A stretch of DNA of 64,000 nt from Neoalteromonas arenosi (GTDB lineage Bacteria > Pseudomonadota > Gammaproteobacteria > Enterobacterales > Alteromonadaceae), in NCBI RefSeq assembly GCF_030362855.1, contig NZ_JAUCBP010000001.1:131613-195612 (forward strand), in the 5' to 3' direction. Positions 27,521-39,000 of this stretch are shown here, in pieces (the stretch's first letter is position 1; each line of letters opens with the position of its first letter). Below the pieces are notes generated by a model. That model was not told the DNA's origin. It saw only the letters and a list, made by a program, of their open reading frames with translations, and made no database searches. Position numbers and translations under genes: made by a program.

Positions 27521-30500
27521 CGAGTTCTCGCGTTTCGACTGACACAGGTTCAGGTACTTTAAACGTTTCTTCTTGTTCCTCGCCTTCACCGGTGTCTTCA
27601 TCACTAGGAGCAACCCTAGCGGGTAACTCTATTTCAGTACTATCACGGCCAATTTCCTGTACTATTGGTTCATCGAGAGTGCCAGTAACCGCATAGTTAA
27701 CGTTGGAGATAACCTTCGCTGATGTCAGCATCTGATCCAAAGCCAATGCGGCCAATGCCGTTGGTGGGTTAGCCATAAAATAGACTAATATTGGCAAGTT
27801 CCCCGTCACATTTGGCGTAAACGATACGTGGTAATTAAGTTCGTTATTAACTAGATCTGTGTAACCATCAATTGTTATTTCACCAGCACCACCATCAACG
27901 ACCGTATCACCGGTATAAGCTTTGCCTTGCGCGATTTGAATCGAACCCTTGATATCGTCATAGAAAAAACCTTGAGCGAAAACGTCACGGAAATCTAGAC
28001 TTAACTTGCGCACCAACGAATTGAGGCTGAACAGTGTAAATATTCGCGAGCCCTTGTCACTTAACTCTGTGATGTAGCCGTCAGTCAACTCCCAATCAAC
28101 CTCACCCTCAAGTTTATCTAACGAAGCTGTCCATGGCTGGCCTTGCCAAGCCAACTCGAACTCAAAGTTAGCCTCAGAGTCCTTAATCCCGCTTTCGATT
28201 TGTGCAGATTGCAGTAGACGCCCAAAGTCATCACTTGTCACTGTCCCCGTAAATCGGGTGGTATTGGTATCCGATGCGCCCGTAGCTCTTAGCTCTCCTT
28301 CTGCACTTGAAAAAAGCACTTGGGCAAACTCATAACCATTGTCTGTAGGCATTCCATCGATGCTGACTTCACCGAGATTCAAACGCCCGAACTGACAATC
28401 GCCACACCGCAAACGCAGTGGTGGTAGTTGTTCAATCTGCCATTGTTCAGTTGAACTTTGTGCAATATCAAACTCTTCAAACCGGATAAATTGTGCGTTA
28501 AGGTCGATACCACGAGTCTGCCACTCGTCATCTATGTAAACTTCTAACTGAGCCTGCTTAGCGGTTAAGTCGATCTTCCAGTCGTTATCGCGTTGTTTAG
28601 CTTGAACTCTTGCATTAGTTAATTCGCGCTCGCCCAGATTGAGCTTATCCGCCGCAATAAATACTCTATCGGGCACACCGATAATAGCTACGGAGTTGTC
28701 ATCAATATTATTGACAATGGCATCAACGAAACTTGCCCAACCATCAACATCGAACTGCTCAACCTCGGCGGCAATACTAAAGCCAAGGCCCATGCTACCT
28801 AAAGACTCTTCGCCCAATGCTAAATGCGCGCGCGAGAAAACCAACTCCTTGTGCGGCAATACACCATCAAAGAAAATACCGCTTGTTGAGCTCACATGAA
28901 ACACTGACGCCGTGCGATCGCCTTGCGCAGAAATTTTTATCGGTCCGATAGTTTGTTCAGCAAATGGTTGGGGGAGGTACGTCTTCACCTCATCTAGGTT
29001 GGCATTTCCCATAAGCTCGTAGGTAAAGTCACCATTACCCTCGACTAGCTCGAGGCTAACAGCGATATCCGTAGCTCCGCTAGCGTAGGGCGCTAGGACA
29101 GGATAATAAGATTCGACAATTTCGTTCACATCCCAACGTCCCGTAATACCAATGTCAGAACGATACACTTCACCAGAAAGACTAGTTTCATCGTTACCCG
29201 ATGGTCGTTCTAATTGCCCTCGCATTGAAATTTGCACCGGCTGACCGAACAATTGTGCCCCTAAATCTGTCACTTGAACTTCGTCGTTCACAAAAGTGAT
29301 ACCGCCAGTAGCTTTGTGCAGAGTCATTGCTACTGATGGAAACTCAATAATATTGTCTTGCAATGAAACCGTACCACTGGCTTTTACGCGCTCGTTATCC
29401 AAAGGAATCAGCAGCGCCAGGTCAGTTTTCAATAAACCATCAATGACCAATTCACGGCTTAACAATGCCCCCAATGTATCAGCCATCTGACTATCGAGCA
29501 TCAGTTCGGCCAGCTGCCGACCAGTCCCCTGTGCTAACGCACCAATTTGCAATGACTGCGCATCGGACAAACTCGGGATCTCAGCTTCAAGGCGAGTCAA
29601 CTCGATATCTTTTAACTTGGAGCTCGGACTGCGCATCAAAAGACGATCGTTCTCAAACAAGAGATTAATGTCGAGATCAGTGAGTGTCGGCCATTCTGAC
29701 GAGAACATAAAATCAGCCGCGGTGATATCCACACTCGCCTGGAACACGCCTTGATTATCGTCAAATGGGAAATCACCTAATTGGCCACGCCACAACACGC
29801 TTGCATTATTCACGAAGGCATTCTTGGCTGAATCTTGATTCTCCAGTGCACGCGTAAGGTAAGCTTTTGTATTTGCTCCCATGTAGTATTCCGGAAATAG
29901 TTCTGGAACTCTTGCCACTGGAAGCGACGATATGCGGGTCAGTAAGGATAACTCCTGTTGATCAAACTGATATCGAAATTGCTGGGTAAACTCAACTTTA
30001 TTACTCTTGAACGCAATGTCGTCTGAAAACAGATACCAAGTTGACTCAGGGCTATCTTGATAGACGTATAGACTCGCATTGAATGCCTCTACTGCAAGAC
30101 TGTCGTCGAGTAGGTTACTCGAATCCATGTTTGCATTTTCAGTGTGTAAGTAAATGCGTCCTTGATTTTTATACCATACAAATTCCGCTTCAAGGTTATC
30201 CAAACCGGGTAAAACGCCTGTGGGCTGCCAGGATAATTGTTCGACTTTGGCACGCATTGAGATGCCTTGTTCGCGCCCTTGTAACTGCAGTTGTGTCAAT
30301 AACCCTGTAACGGCCAATTCATGTAGTGAATCAGCTTGTTCTTGGGTCATCATCAAAGGCATCAATTCAACCAGCGGGGTTAAATTGATATCGCCAATAG
30401 AAGACAATTGCACTGAGCCACTCTGGTCTAAATGTCCGGCGAAACTCGTTTGCATTGATTGATCGTTAGCCGATAACACCAAATCGTTAATGTTAAATTG

Positions 30501-31406
30501 CCAACCTCTCTCATCCGGCTCGGCGATAATAGCGCCGCTTTCAACATTAGTGGTTAATACCGTTTTATCTTGTGATTGCCACTTAAATTGGCTCGGTGAC
30601 AATTGAACTTGTAAGTCACTGAGCTGGCCATCATTAATTGCTGCCCACAAAGAGAAGTTACCGCGACTCTCCAACAACGTCTGTTGTTCGCTGGTTAGCT
30701 CGTTAAACCAAGGAGCCAGATCCAAATCGTCTCCCCGCGCATAAAACGTCCCCTCTAACGCATTGGATTCACCGTATAGATCAAGAACAAAACTCGCGGA
30801 GTTATTCGCTAATTCAGCCACCCGTAGTTGGCCCACGGCTTGGTGACGCTGACCTCGATTGATCCAACTAACTTTACGCAGATCGTAGCTTTGACTATTG
30901 AGTTCGGTATTGATCGTTAGTTTTGAATCACTGATAGAAAAGCGCTGGAGTCGTTCTAAGAACAGTTTGTTAACTACGGTTATAGCATTTTGTTCGCCAG
31001 CTTCACGCCCCTCCATGAAGTGAGTGTTCACTATCATTGAAACGCCATTTAATTCAAACTGATTGGATTGTATGCTGAACGAACGTATTGACTCCCAAAA
31101 ATTTAATTCTACAAATACCCGCGCGATATTGAGCTCTAATGCTGCACTTGTAGAGTCTTGTAATGTTACGCCATTCAGCACAAGACTTGGCCCGTGAGCG
31201 CCCCATTCTGCAGAAATCGACACGATGCGTAAATCGGCGTTGTAATTATCGCTAATGTAATTTTCTACAAGGTGCTTATTCTGATCGAGGTATGGTAAGG
31301 AAAAGCGCAACAGCGAAATCGCCACTGCTGAAAGAACTAACAACAGAGCGATTAACGTCCATATTTTTTTTATTCCGTAGGCTAAATAGGCTTTGTAGCC
31401 TGTCAC
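27513..31406 (-). CDS. yhdP: AsmA-family envelope lipid-transport protein YhdP
   Basis: Very large inner-membrane-anchored protein, 1297 residues, the size of E. coli YhdP (1266). One N-terminal transmembrane helix (about 12-35) is followed by an extended periplasmic beta-rich body and a C-terminal segment with NELNYHVSFTPNVTGNLPIL. The family, with TamB and YdbH, forms bridge-like structures that carry phospholipids to the outer membrane. The ATG overlaps the rng stop by four bases and the end overlaps nit by eight. The last 40 residues are an acidic, Glu-rich tail. Confidence 0.93.
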   Translation of the reverse strand: MTGYKAYLAYGIKKIWTLIALLLVLSAVAISLLRFSLPYLDQNKHLVENYISDNYNADLRIVSISAEWGAHGPSLVLNGVTLQDSTSAALELNIARVFVELNFWESIRSFSIQSNQFELNGVSMIVNTHFMEGREAGEQNAITVVNKLFLERLQRFSISDSKLTINTELNSQSYDLRKVSWINRGQRHQAVGQLRVAELANNSASFVLDLYGESNALEGTFYARGDDLDLAPWFNELTSEQQTLLESRGNFSLWAAINDGQLSDLQVQLSPSQFKWQSQDKTVLTTNVESGAIIAEPDERGWQFNINDLVLSANDQSMQTSFAGHLDQSGSVQLSSIGDINLTPLVELMPLMMTQEQADSLHELAVTGLLTQLQLQGREQGISMRAKVEQLSWQPTGVLPGLDNLEAEFVWYKNQGRIYLHTENANMDSSNLLDDSLAVEAFNASLYVYQDSPESTWYLFSDDIAFKSNKVEFTQQFRYQFDQQELSLLTRISSLPVARVPELFPEYYMGANTKAYLTRALENQDSAKNAFVNNASVLWRGQLGDFPFDDNQGVFQASVDITAADFMFSSEWPTLTDLDINLLFENDRLLMRSPSSKLKDIELTRLEAEIPSLSDAQSLQIGALAQGTGRQLAELMLDSQMADTLGALLSRELVIDGLLKTDLALLIPLDNERVKASGTVSLQDNIIEFPSVAMTLHKATGGITFVNDEVQVTDLGAQLFGQPVQISMRGQLERPSGNDETSLSGEVYRSDIGITGRWDVNEIVESYYPVLAPYASGATDIAVSLELVEGNGDFTYELMGNANLDEVKTYLPQPFAEQTIGPIKISAQGDRTASVFHVSSTSGIFFDGVLPHKELVFSRAHLALGEESLGSMGLGFSIAAEVEQFDVDGWASFVDAIVNNIDDNSVAIIGVPDRVFIAADKLNLGERELTNARVQAKQRDNDWKIDLTAKQAQLEVYIDDEWQTRGIDLNAQFIRFEEFDIAQSSTEQWQIEQLPPLRLRCGDCQFGRLNLGEVSIDGMPTDNGYEFAQVLFSSAEGELRATGASDTNTTRFTGTVTSDDFGRLLQSAQIESGIKDSEANFEFELAWQGQPWTASLDKLEGEVDWELTDGYITELSDKGSRIFTLFSLNSLVRKLSLDFRDVFAQGFFYDDIKGSIQIAQGKAYTGDTVVDGGAGEITIDGYTDLVNNELNYHVSFTPNVTGNLPILVYFMANPPTALAALALDQMLTSAKVISNVNYAVTGTLDEPIVQEIGRDSTEIELPARVAPSDEDTGEGEEQEETFKVPEPVSVETRELDG

Positions 31407-32869
31407 ATCATTACCACGTCAAATTTATCCTGGTTATAAAGCGGCTCTTCTTGAACGCTTATCTGTCGAGATACAAAAACCTCTAGTTCGGCAAGCATAT
31501 GCGACTCTTCACCCAGCAAGGCCGCTGCTACTGCTGGTGAGGCATAAACGACGAATTTATCAGCATCATAAGCGCGATTGACCCGCACTATCTCACGCAT
31601 AATCTCAAAACACGTTGTTTCGACCGTTTTTACTGAGCCCCGGCCTTTACATGCTGGACATTCGCCGCACAACACGTGTTCAAGGCTCTCACGGGTGCGC
31701 TTGCGGGTCATTTCAATCAGACCCAAAGCCGTAAAGCCGTGAATGTTGCTTTTCGCACGGTCTTTACTTGTTGCAACCTCTAGACTATGTAAGACCCGAC
31801 GTTTGTGGTCAGGTTCAACCATATCGATAAAATCAATTAAGATCATACCACCTAAATTGCGCAGTCTTAGCTGACGAGCGATAGCCTGGGTCGCTTCGAT
31901 GTTGGTATTAAAAATAGTCTCTTCGAGGTTGCGATGGCCGACAAAAGCACCTGTATTAATGTCGATTGTGGTCATCGCTTCGGTTTGATCAATGATTAAG
32001 TATCCACCACTTTTTAAATCTACACGGCGTTCAAGCGCTCGCTGTGTCTCATTCTCGACGTCGTAAAGATCAAAAATCGGACGCTCGCCTTTATAATATT
32101 CAAGCTTCTTGCTCAGCTCTGGTACGTACTCTTCAGTAAAGCTCTGGAGCTCTTGAAAGCTCAGTTTCGAGTCTATCCGCACGCGGTCAATTTCAGTGCC
32201 AACAAAGTCGCGAAGTACCCGACGTGCAAGCGGTAAATCTTCATATAACACATGCGACTTCTTGCGTTTCATGCGCTGCTGAATTTTCGACCACAAACGA
32301 CGAAGGAACTCTGCGTCCTGTGAAAGCTCCACTTCACTTACGCCCTCGGCCGCAGTTCGTAAAATAAAACCGCCATTTTCGTCGCAAAAACCTTCAACTA
32401 AATTTTTTAGCCGCTCGCGTTCTTGCTCGTCTTCAATCCGCTGTGACACCCCAACATGAGTAACGCTTGGCATAAACACTAGGTAACGTGAGGGAATCGT
32501 GATATCAGTGGTTAAGCGCGCACCTTTAGTGCCTATTGGGTCTTTGACTACCTGCACTACAATATCTTGACCATCGCGTACAAGCTCACGAATGTCTTTC
32601 TTGGTAATGTCACTGGTAGAAACTTCACCCACAATCTCATCGTGGATTACAATATCTGAGGCATGCAGAAAGGCAGCTTTCTCAAAACCTATATCAACAA
32701 ATGCTGCTTGCATACCAGGTAAAACACGGCTGACTTTGCCGCGATATATATTGCCGACTATGCCGCGCTTGGTATGCCGCTCTACGTGAATTTCTTGCAA
32801 AATACCATTTTCGATCAAAGCAACTCGAGACTCGGACGGTGTTACGTTGATCAACAACTCTGCACTCAT
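31403..32869 (-). CDS. rng: Ribonuclease G
   Basis: Endoribonuclease that matures the 5' end of 16S rRNA and turns over mRNAs. At 488 residues it matches E. coli RNase G (489) and lacks the long C-terminal scaffold of RNase E. The S1 domain spans about 38-120 (GNIYRGKVSRVLPGMQAAFV); the catalytic Asp residues lie in MTTIDINTGAF and MILIDFIDM; the Zn-link is in CGECPACKGRG near 404-414. Its stop overlaps the yhdP start and its start overlaps the maf stop, each by four bases. Confidence 0.97.
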   Translation of the reverse strand: MSAELLINVTPSESRVALIENGILQEIHVERHTKRGIVGNIYRGKVSRVLPGMQAAFVDIGFEKAAFLHASDIVIHDEIVGEVSTSDITKKDIRELVRDGQDIVVQVVKDPIGTKGARLTTDITIPSRYLVFMPSVTHVGVSQRIEDEQERERLKNLVEGFCDENGGFILRTAAEGVSEVELSQDAEFLRRLWSKIQQRMKRKKSHVLYEDLPLARRVLRDFVGTEIDRVRIDSKLSFQELQSFTEEYVPELSKKLEYYKGERPIFDLYDVENETQRALERRVDLKSGGYLIIDQTEAMTTIDINTGAFVGHRNLEETIFNTNIEATQAIARQLRLRNLGGMILIDFIDMVEPDHKRRVLHSLEVATSKDRAKSNIHGFTALGLIEMTRKRTRESLEHVLCGECPACKGRGSVKTVETTCFEIMREIVRVNRAYDADKFVVYASPAVAAALLGEESHMLAELEVFVSRQISVQEEPLYNQDKFDVVMM

Positions 32870-33447
32870 GCATATACCCCAAATTTTTGTAGCATTAACT
32901 TAGTCTCAACCATGGGTAGCCCCACAATTGCACTATAGCTGCCGTGAACCTGCTGCACAAATTGCCCACCTCTAGCTTGAATGCCATAACCGCCAGCTTT
33001 GTCCTTTGGCTCCCCCGTGTCCCAGTAGCGAGCGATGTCACGCTCTGTGAGCGTACAAAACTGAACATCGGCGGTAACAACCTGCGCTTCGCTCATCGCG
33101 CTATTTCTGCAGGCTATAGCGGTCATCACTGTATGAGTAGACCCGCTTAACAGCCGCATCATTCGCGTAAAGTCGGCAAAATGTTTAGGCTTGCCAAGAA
33201 TAGTCTGATTCGCGACAACAATCGTGTCTGCCGCCAATACTGCGGTATCAGTCGTAATACTCGGCAGTGAAGTTTGCCATACAGCGTCAGCCTTACTGCT
33301 GGCAAGACGCAAAACTAAATGCTCCGGAAGCTCATCAGGTAAAGGTGACTCGTCAATATCGGCAGTAATAACCGTAAAGCGATAGCCCATGGTAGACAAT
33401 AATTCGGCACGTCGCGGAGATTGCGACGCTAAAATTAATTCGCTCAT
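32866..33447 (-). CDS. maf: Maf-family nucleotide pyrophosphatase (YhdE type)
   Basis: Hydrolyses non-canonical or excess nucleotides (dTTP/UTP and modified pyrimidines) to the monophosphate. The 193-residue protein opens with the Maf signature LASQSPRRAELLSTMGY, has DTAVLAADTIV near 67-77 with the catalytic Asp, and ends with HGSYSAIVGLPM. The position between mreD and rng is that of E. coli yhdE. It is translationally coupled to rng and starts three bases after the mreD stop. Confidence 0.95.
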   Translation of the reverse strand: MSELILASQSPRRAELLSTMGYRFTVITADIDESPLPDELPEHLVLRLASSKADAVWQTSLPSITTDTAVLAADTIVVANQTILGKPKHFADFTRMMRLLSGSTHTVMTAIACRNSAMSEAQVVTADVQFCTLTERDIARYWDTGEPKDKAGGYGIQARGGQFVQQVHGSYSAIVGLPMVETKLMLQKFGVYA

Positions 33448-33450
33448 TGT

Positions 33451-33936
33451 TTAACTAACCTTGAATCTGCGACGTGTGCGGCGCAGCAACCAAAAAGCCC
33501 ATGGCCAAATTAACATCGAGGTTAACACTGGCCACAAATAGTCAAACTGAAAATAAATACTGGTGAGCAAATGCTGTAGCCAGAAGAGGACCAAATGATA
33601 TAGAGCGCCTAATAGCGCGATAACAATCGCTTGTTGCCATACTGAATAATTGCGCAATCGCTGATAATTAGCGGCTAAAACGTAAATTGCGATACTTAAA
33701 GCAAAGCTGTGTACCCCTAAAGCGGTACCCAATAAAATATCCATGGCTAGGCCACAAATGAATGCCACACCGACATTGACTCGGTTGGGTAAGGCCATAG
33801 TCCAATAAGCCAGAACCAAGAGGACCCAATCGGGCCGATACACATCAGCCTGAATCGGCATTGGCATTATCTGCAAAACCAATGCGATGACCAGGCTAAC
33901 GGAGATAATGCCTATATGCCGATTAATCATTATCAC
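33451..33936 (-). CDS. mreD: Rod-shape protein MreD
   Basis: Inner-membrane protein of the elongasome, 161 residues with five to six hydrophobic helices. The family pattern is visible in the RPDWVLLVLAYWTMALP stretch (34-50) and in FICGLAMDILLGTALGVHSF (60-79). It overlaps the mreC end by 14 bases. MreD interacts with MreC and helps position peptidoglycan synthesis. Confidence 0.94.
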   Translation of the reverse strand: MIMINRHIGIISVSLVIALVLQIMPMPIQADVYRPDWVLLVLAYWTMALPNRVNVGVAFICGLAMDILLGTALGVHSFALSIAIYVLAANYQRLRNYSVWQQAIVIALLGALYHLVLFWLQHLLTSIYFQFDYLWPVLTSMLIWPWAFWLLRRTRRRFKVS

Positions 33937-34807
33937 GCCTTACTGTAATTGCCGTACTATCATCGCTGCCTTCGGTGGTTTCAGCCTCTGCCTCAGGCCA
34001 GAGCAACATCAAGTGTTTTAATCGATCGAGTTTTGCTAAGGGCTGCGCACTAATGCTAGCGAAGGGACGTGATTCATCACGAACGACACTGGTGACTTGA
34101 GCGACGGGGTATCCCTCGGGGAACACATTGCCTAAACCAGACGTGACCAGAATGTCGCCGACCTTAATATCGACGCTATGGGCCACATGCTCTAAGTAGA
34201 CTTCGTCGAGAGTACCACTGCCTGTTACGATAAAGCGGATACTGTTGCGCTGTGAACGCACAGGGATAGCATGGGTGACATCAGTGATCAGTAACACACG
34301 ACTCGTAGTCGAACCCACCTCAATGACCTGACCTACCACGCCTTTGTCATCCAGTACCGATTGCGACACATAAACGTCGTCACTGTTCCCTTTGTTAATC
34401 ACAATCTGGTGACTGAAAGGATTGTTATCCACCGCCATCAGCTCTGCAACGGTCTTACGCATTTCTTGACGTAAAGGTGCTGCAAGTAGCGCACGCAATT
34501 GGTCGTTTTCGTTCTTCAACAGTTGAAAGCGTTGCAATTGCTCATTGGCGAGTAATAGTTGATTGTTGAGGTATTCGTTTTCAGCGATTAGTTGTTGTTG
34601 GGAGGTGACCCGCTCGGCACTCCAATTAAGCATTTCACCGGGAAGATTTGCCACGTATTGGAGCGGACTCATCAATGAATTCAAATAGCCCCTGGTTGTG
34701 CTAAAACCATCGAACTTGTGATCAACAATAATCAACGCAATCGACATTACCAACGCTAGCGATAAGCGATTGTTGAGTGATGGGCCGCGCGTAAAAATGG
34801 TCTGCAT
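33923..34807 (-). CDS. mreC: Rod-shape protein MreC
   Basis: Bitopic inner-membrane protein of 294 residues: a short cytoplasmic N-terminus, one helix (about 15-30), a coiled coil about 68-112, and a periplasmic double beta-barrel with DKGVVGQVIEVGSTTSRVLL and GDILVTSGLGNVFPEGYPVA. It activates PBP2/RodA. A Thr/Ser/Asp-rich tail follows the last strand. It lies 47 bases downstream of mreB and overlaps mreD. Confidence 0.95.
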   Translation of the reverse strand: MQTIFTRGPSLNNRLSLALVMSIALIIVDHKFDGFSTTRGYLNSLMSPLQYVANLPGEMLNWSAERVTSQQQLIAENEYLNNQLLLANEQLQRFQLLKNENDQLRALLAAPLRQEMRKTVAELMAVDNNPFSHQIVINKGNSDDVYVSQSVLDDKGVVGQVIEVGSTTSRVLLITDVTHAIPVRSQRNSIRFIVTGSGTLDEVYLEHVAHSVDIKVGDILVTSGLGNVFPEGYPVAQVTSVVRDESRPFASISAQPLAKLDRLKHLMLLWPEAEAETTEGSDDSTAITVRRDND

Positions 34808-34854
34808 GTATAACTCAACGGCGGCGAGGAAAACCTAGCCGCCATAGCCATGAA

Positions 34855-36047
<1,193 letters not shown>

Positions 36048-39000
36048 TTAAAAGACTTCACGCCAATGAATTGTTCGATCGTTACCTCGGTATACACCAA
36101 AAGATACAATCCCAGTCGGGGCGTCGTTGTTATCGATTACGCCATCTTGATTCCAGTCAACGTTTAAATAATCAGACCACACCGCGCCTGAAGTTGGATC
36201 GAGAGTGATCGAAATAGTTCCCCTGACGCCCTCACCATTATTGTCAAGGGGCGGTCCGACTTGCATGTCGGTGCGGTCAGATAAGCCATCGACTAAGGTG
36301 CCTGACGCGGACATTGAATTCAAAAGAGATGTGATATCACTTTCAAAGTCGCCCACCGATGCATTACTCACCTGTATGTCGCCAGTGCTTTGGCTAAGTG
36401 CTATCGAGGTGCAACTATCTTGCGTGTTGGTGCGCCAGCCATCAGCTGTAAAGTATTCAGCGATGAGCGGCACCGGCAATGTTTCCGTTTCTGGACCATA
36501 AGTGTTACCCACAACTAGTCTACCATACCGCTGTTCTGTACCTCGTATATTGGCCACCGAAAAAGCTTCACAACCATCGGGGTAATTACTTTGATAACAA
36601 ACACCATCAGCATCAGTAAAGAAGTCAGCACTAAAAGTGAGGTTCAAAGAACTCTCAAATGGCGCTGTTGGTTGTGAATCTTTGATATACTCAAACTCAC
36701 TATTTAACAAATCGAGTTCAGTGACTCCGTCATAATTTTCACTGCCTCGGATTGCCAAATTACCTATTTGATTTACCGCTGCACTGCCGCTGTAGCCTGA
36801 ACTATCGGCAAAACTAATATCGGCTGTGTTTGGGGCCAGTTCCCAAAGGTCTCCAGCATAATTTGAGGTTACATTACCCAAGGCGTTGTAGGCCGTGATT
36901 GATATGCTTGGCTCTTGACCCAGGATAAAATCAAATGCTTGGCCGATGTAGGTAAAACTAGCACTACATGCATCAGCGAGTGTACCTTGATTGCGCGTTT
37001 GCACTGCAAAGTATGCCGGAATAAATCGACCCAGCGTGATATTTTGCGAGGTGATTGTTTGACCTAAGTACGCCTGGTCTCGAACGGCGACACTAAGCGT
37101 GCCGACTTCCTCAAAATAAGCCTGTGCATAGTTGTATTGGCCATTACTAAAGCTTAACCCGCTAATGTCTCGATAGCTTGATACAGAGCTACTGTTTAAC
37201 TCTAGATCAGCAGCAAGCGATAATGCGCCATCGACATTTGATAGCGCTGGCGATAAGCGCTGTAAGGACATTTGTAATTGTCCGGGAGAGTAACTGGGCA
37301 GTGCGGTGCCATTTGCACCCAATGCACTAATATTGAGATTAAAACTCTCACCAGCAGTGTGAGGATCTGCAACATCGCTAGTAACACTGAGCGCTGCCGG
37401 AACGCTGTCAACTACGGTTGCACCAGAGCTGATATTAATTCCTTGCACTACTGCGCTAATGGCGACGGCCAAGCGTCCGGCATCCGCATATTGATAGCCA
37501 GTAAGGGTCGTCTCACCATTGCTATCGAATTGCAGTTGTAAATTTCCTGCGTTACTGCCAGAGCCATCGCCATTAACGGCAACACCAGCAAAAGGCACTG
37601 CACATTGATTGGTAGAGTAAGGAGCATCAGCGGTTGATACACACTCATATTCTAACGATACCGTTTGAGAACCTTGCAACAGTGGTCCACATACACCATT
37701 TTGATTCTGTACAGCTCGGATGCCAATGCCGCCTAGGTCTGACTCGGCGATAACTGGGTCCAATACGCTGCTAGCTGGCTGGTTTACATTAAAAAACTCA
37801 AATCCAGCGTCAACGAACTCAATCGAGCAGTCAGGATTACACTGAACATCTGCGCCGGGCACCGCCGCTGTTATTCCAATGGTTGTTGTACCGGCTGTTG
37901 ACTGCGACAAACTCAACGCGGTACTACCAGTAAAGGTTACGATGTCGCCACCTGCCCAACCGCTTGGAGATAATGTCACCGTACTCGGTACATCAGCTAA
38001 TTTACTGCACTCTTCATTGGCACATGCGCGTATAGTCACATCTGCTGCATCACAGGTTAGGGCCTGCTCAGAGTGCACAATTTGATAGTGATCGATCGTC
38101 GCACATTCTGTAACTGCCGCCATATCGGCTAAAATTTGTGCGCGGGATTGGGTGAAATTGTACACCCGCACATCATCGTACTGACCATATGCCGAATTAT
38201 CAGTTCCCCCAGCAATAACATAGGTGTTGCCGATGTCGCCGAAGTATAAATCTCCAACCCCAGCTATTTGACTGGTTCGTAAAGATGAACTGATACGTAC
38301 AGATTGTGCTTGCCCATTAACATAGATTTGCGCGGTATCATTGACAAGATCCCAGGCCACTGCAATATGAACCCACTGATTGGCAGGAATATTTATTCGA
38401 CCGGTATCAGCTCTAAAATCTCGGTCTAAATTATCTTCCATAGCAAAACGCAAACTACCGTTATTGCGCAGGACTAAAAAGAAATATTTGTCTTGAGAAT
38501 TGTTGCGATTCGGGGGATCCGCTAATTGTGAGGCATCAAATAATTGTCTCGCTCCGCCACGGAACCAAGGATTCGTTGAACGATACCAAAACGAAATTGT
38601 ACCGCGCCCACCAATTTCATTGATATCCAGCTTAGTGTTGATTGCATCAATAGCATCTACGGTTAAGTTTCGCGGTACATCTAATGCGCGGCACGATATT
38701 GGTACATCGGGCAGTATGGGAGCAACATTACCGATGGGATCAGCGTCAAAAGCATTGGCTGAGGAATCGAGTACATCACCAGGCGCTGCATATTCCTCCT
38801 GCTCAAACTGATAAAACGCAACGGGCAGATCGCCAGTGCAGTTAGTGCACACATAGCTTGATGCTTCATACAGTTCAACAACATCCGCTTGCGATAACTC
38901 ATTGCGGTACAATCTTACATCGTCTAAATCACCCTTAAAGAAATCACGCAACTGACTGGGTGTTGATTCTCCGTCGCCACTGCGAACCGCGGTTGCGCCC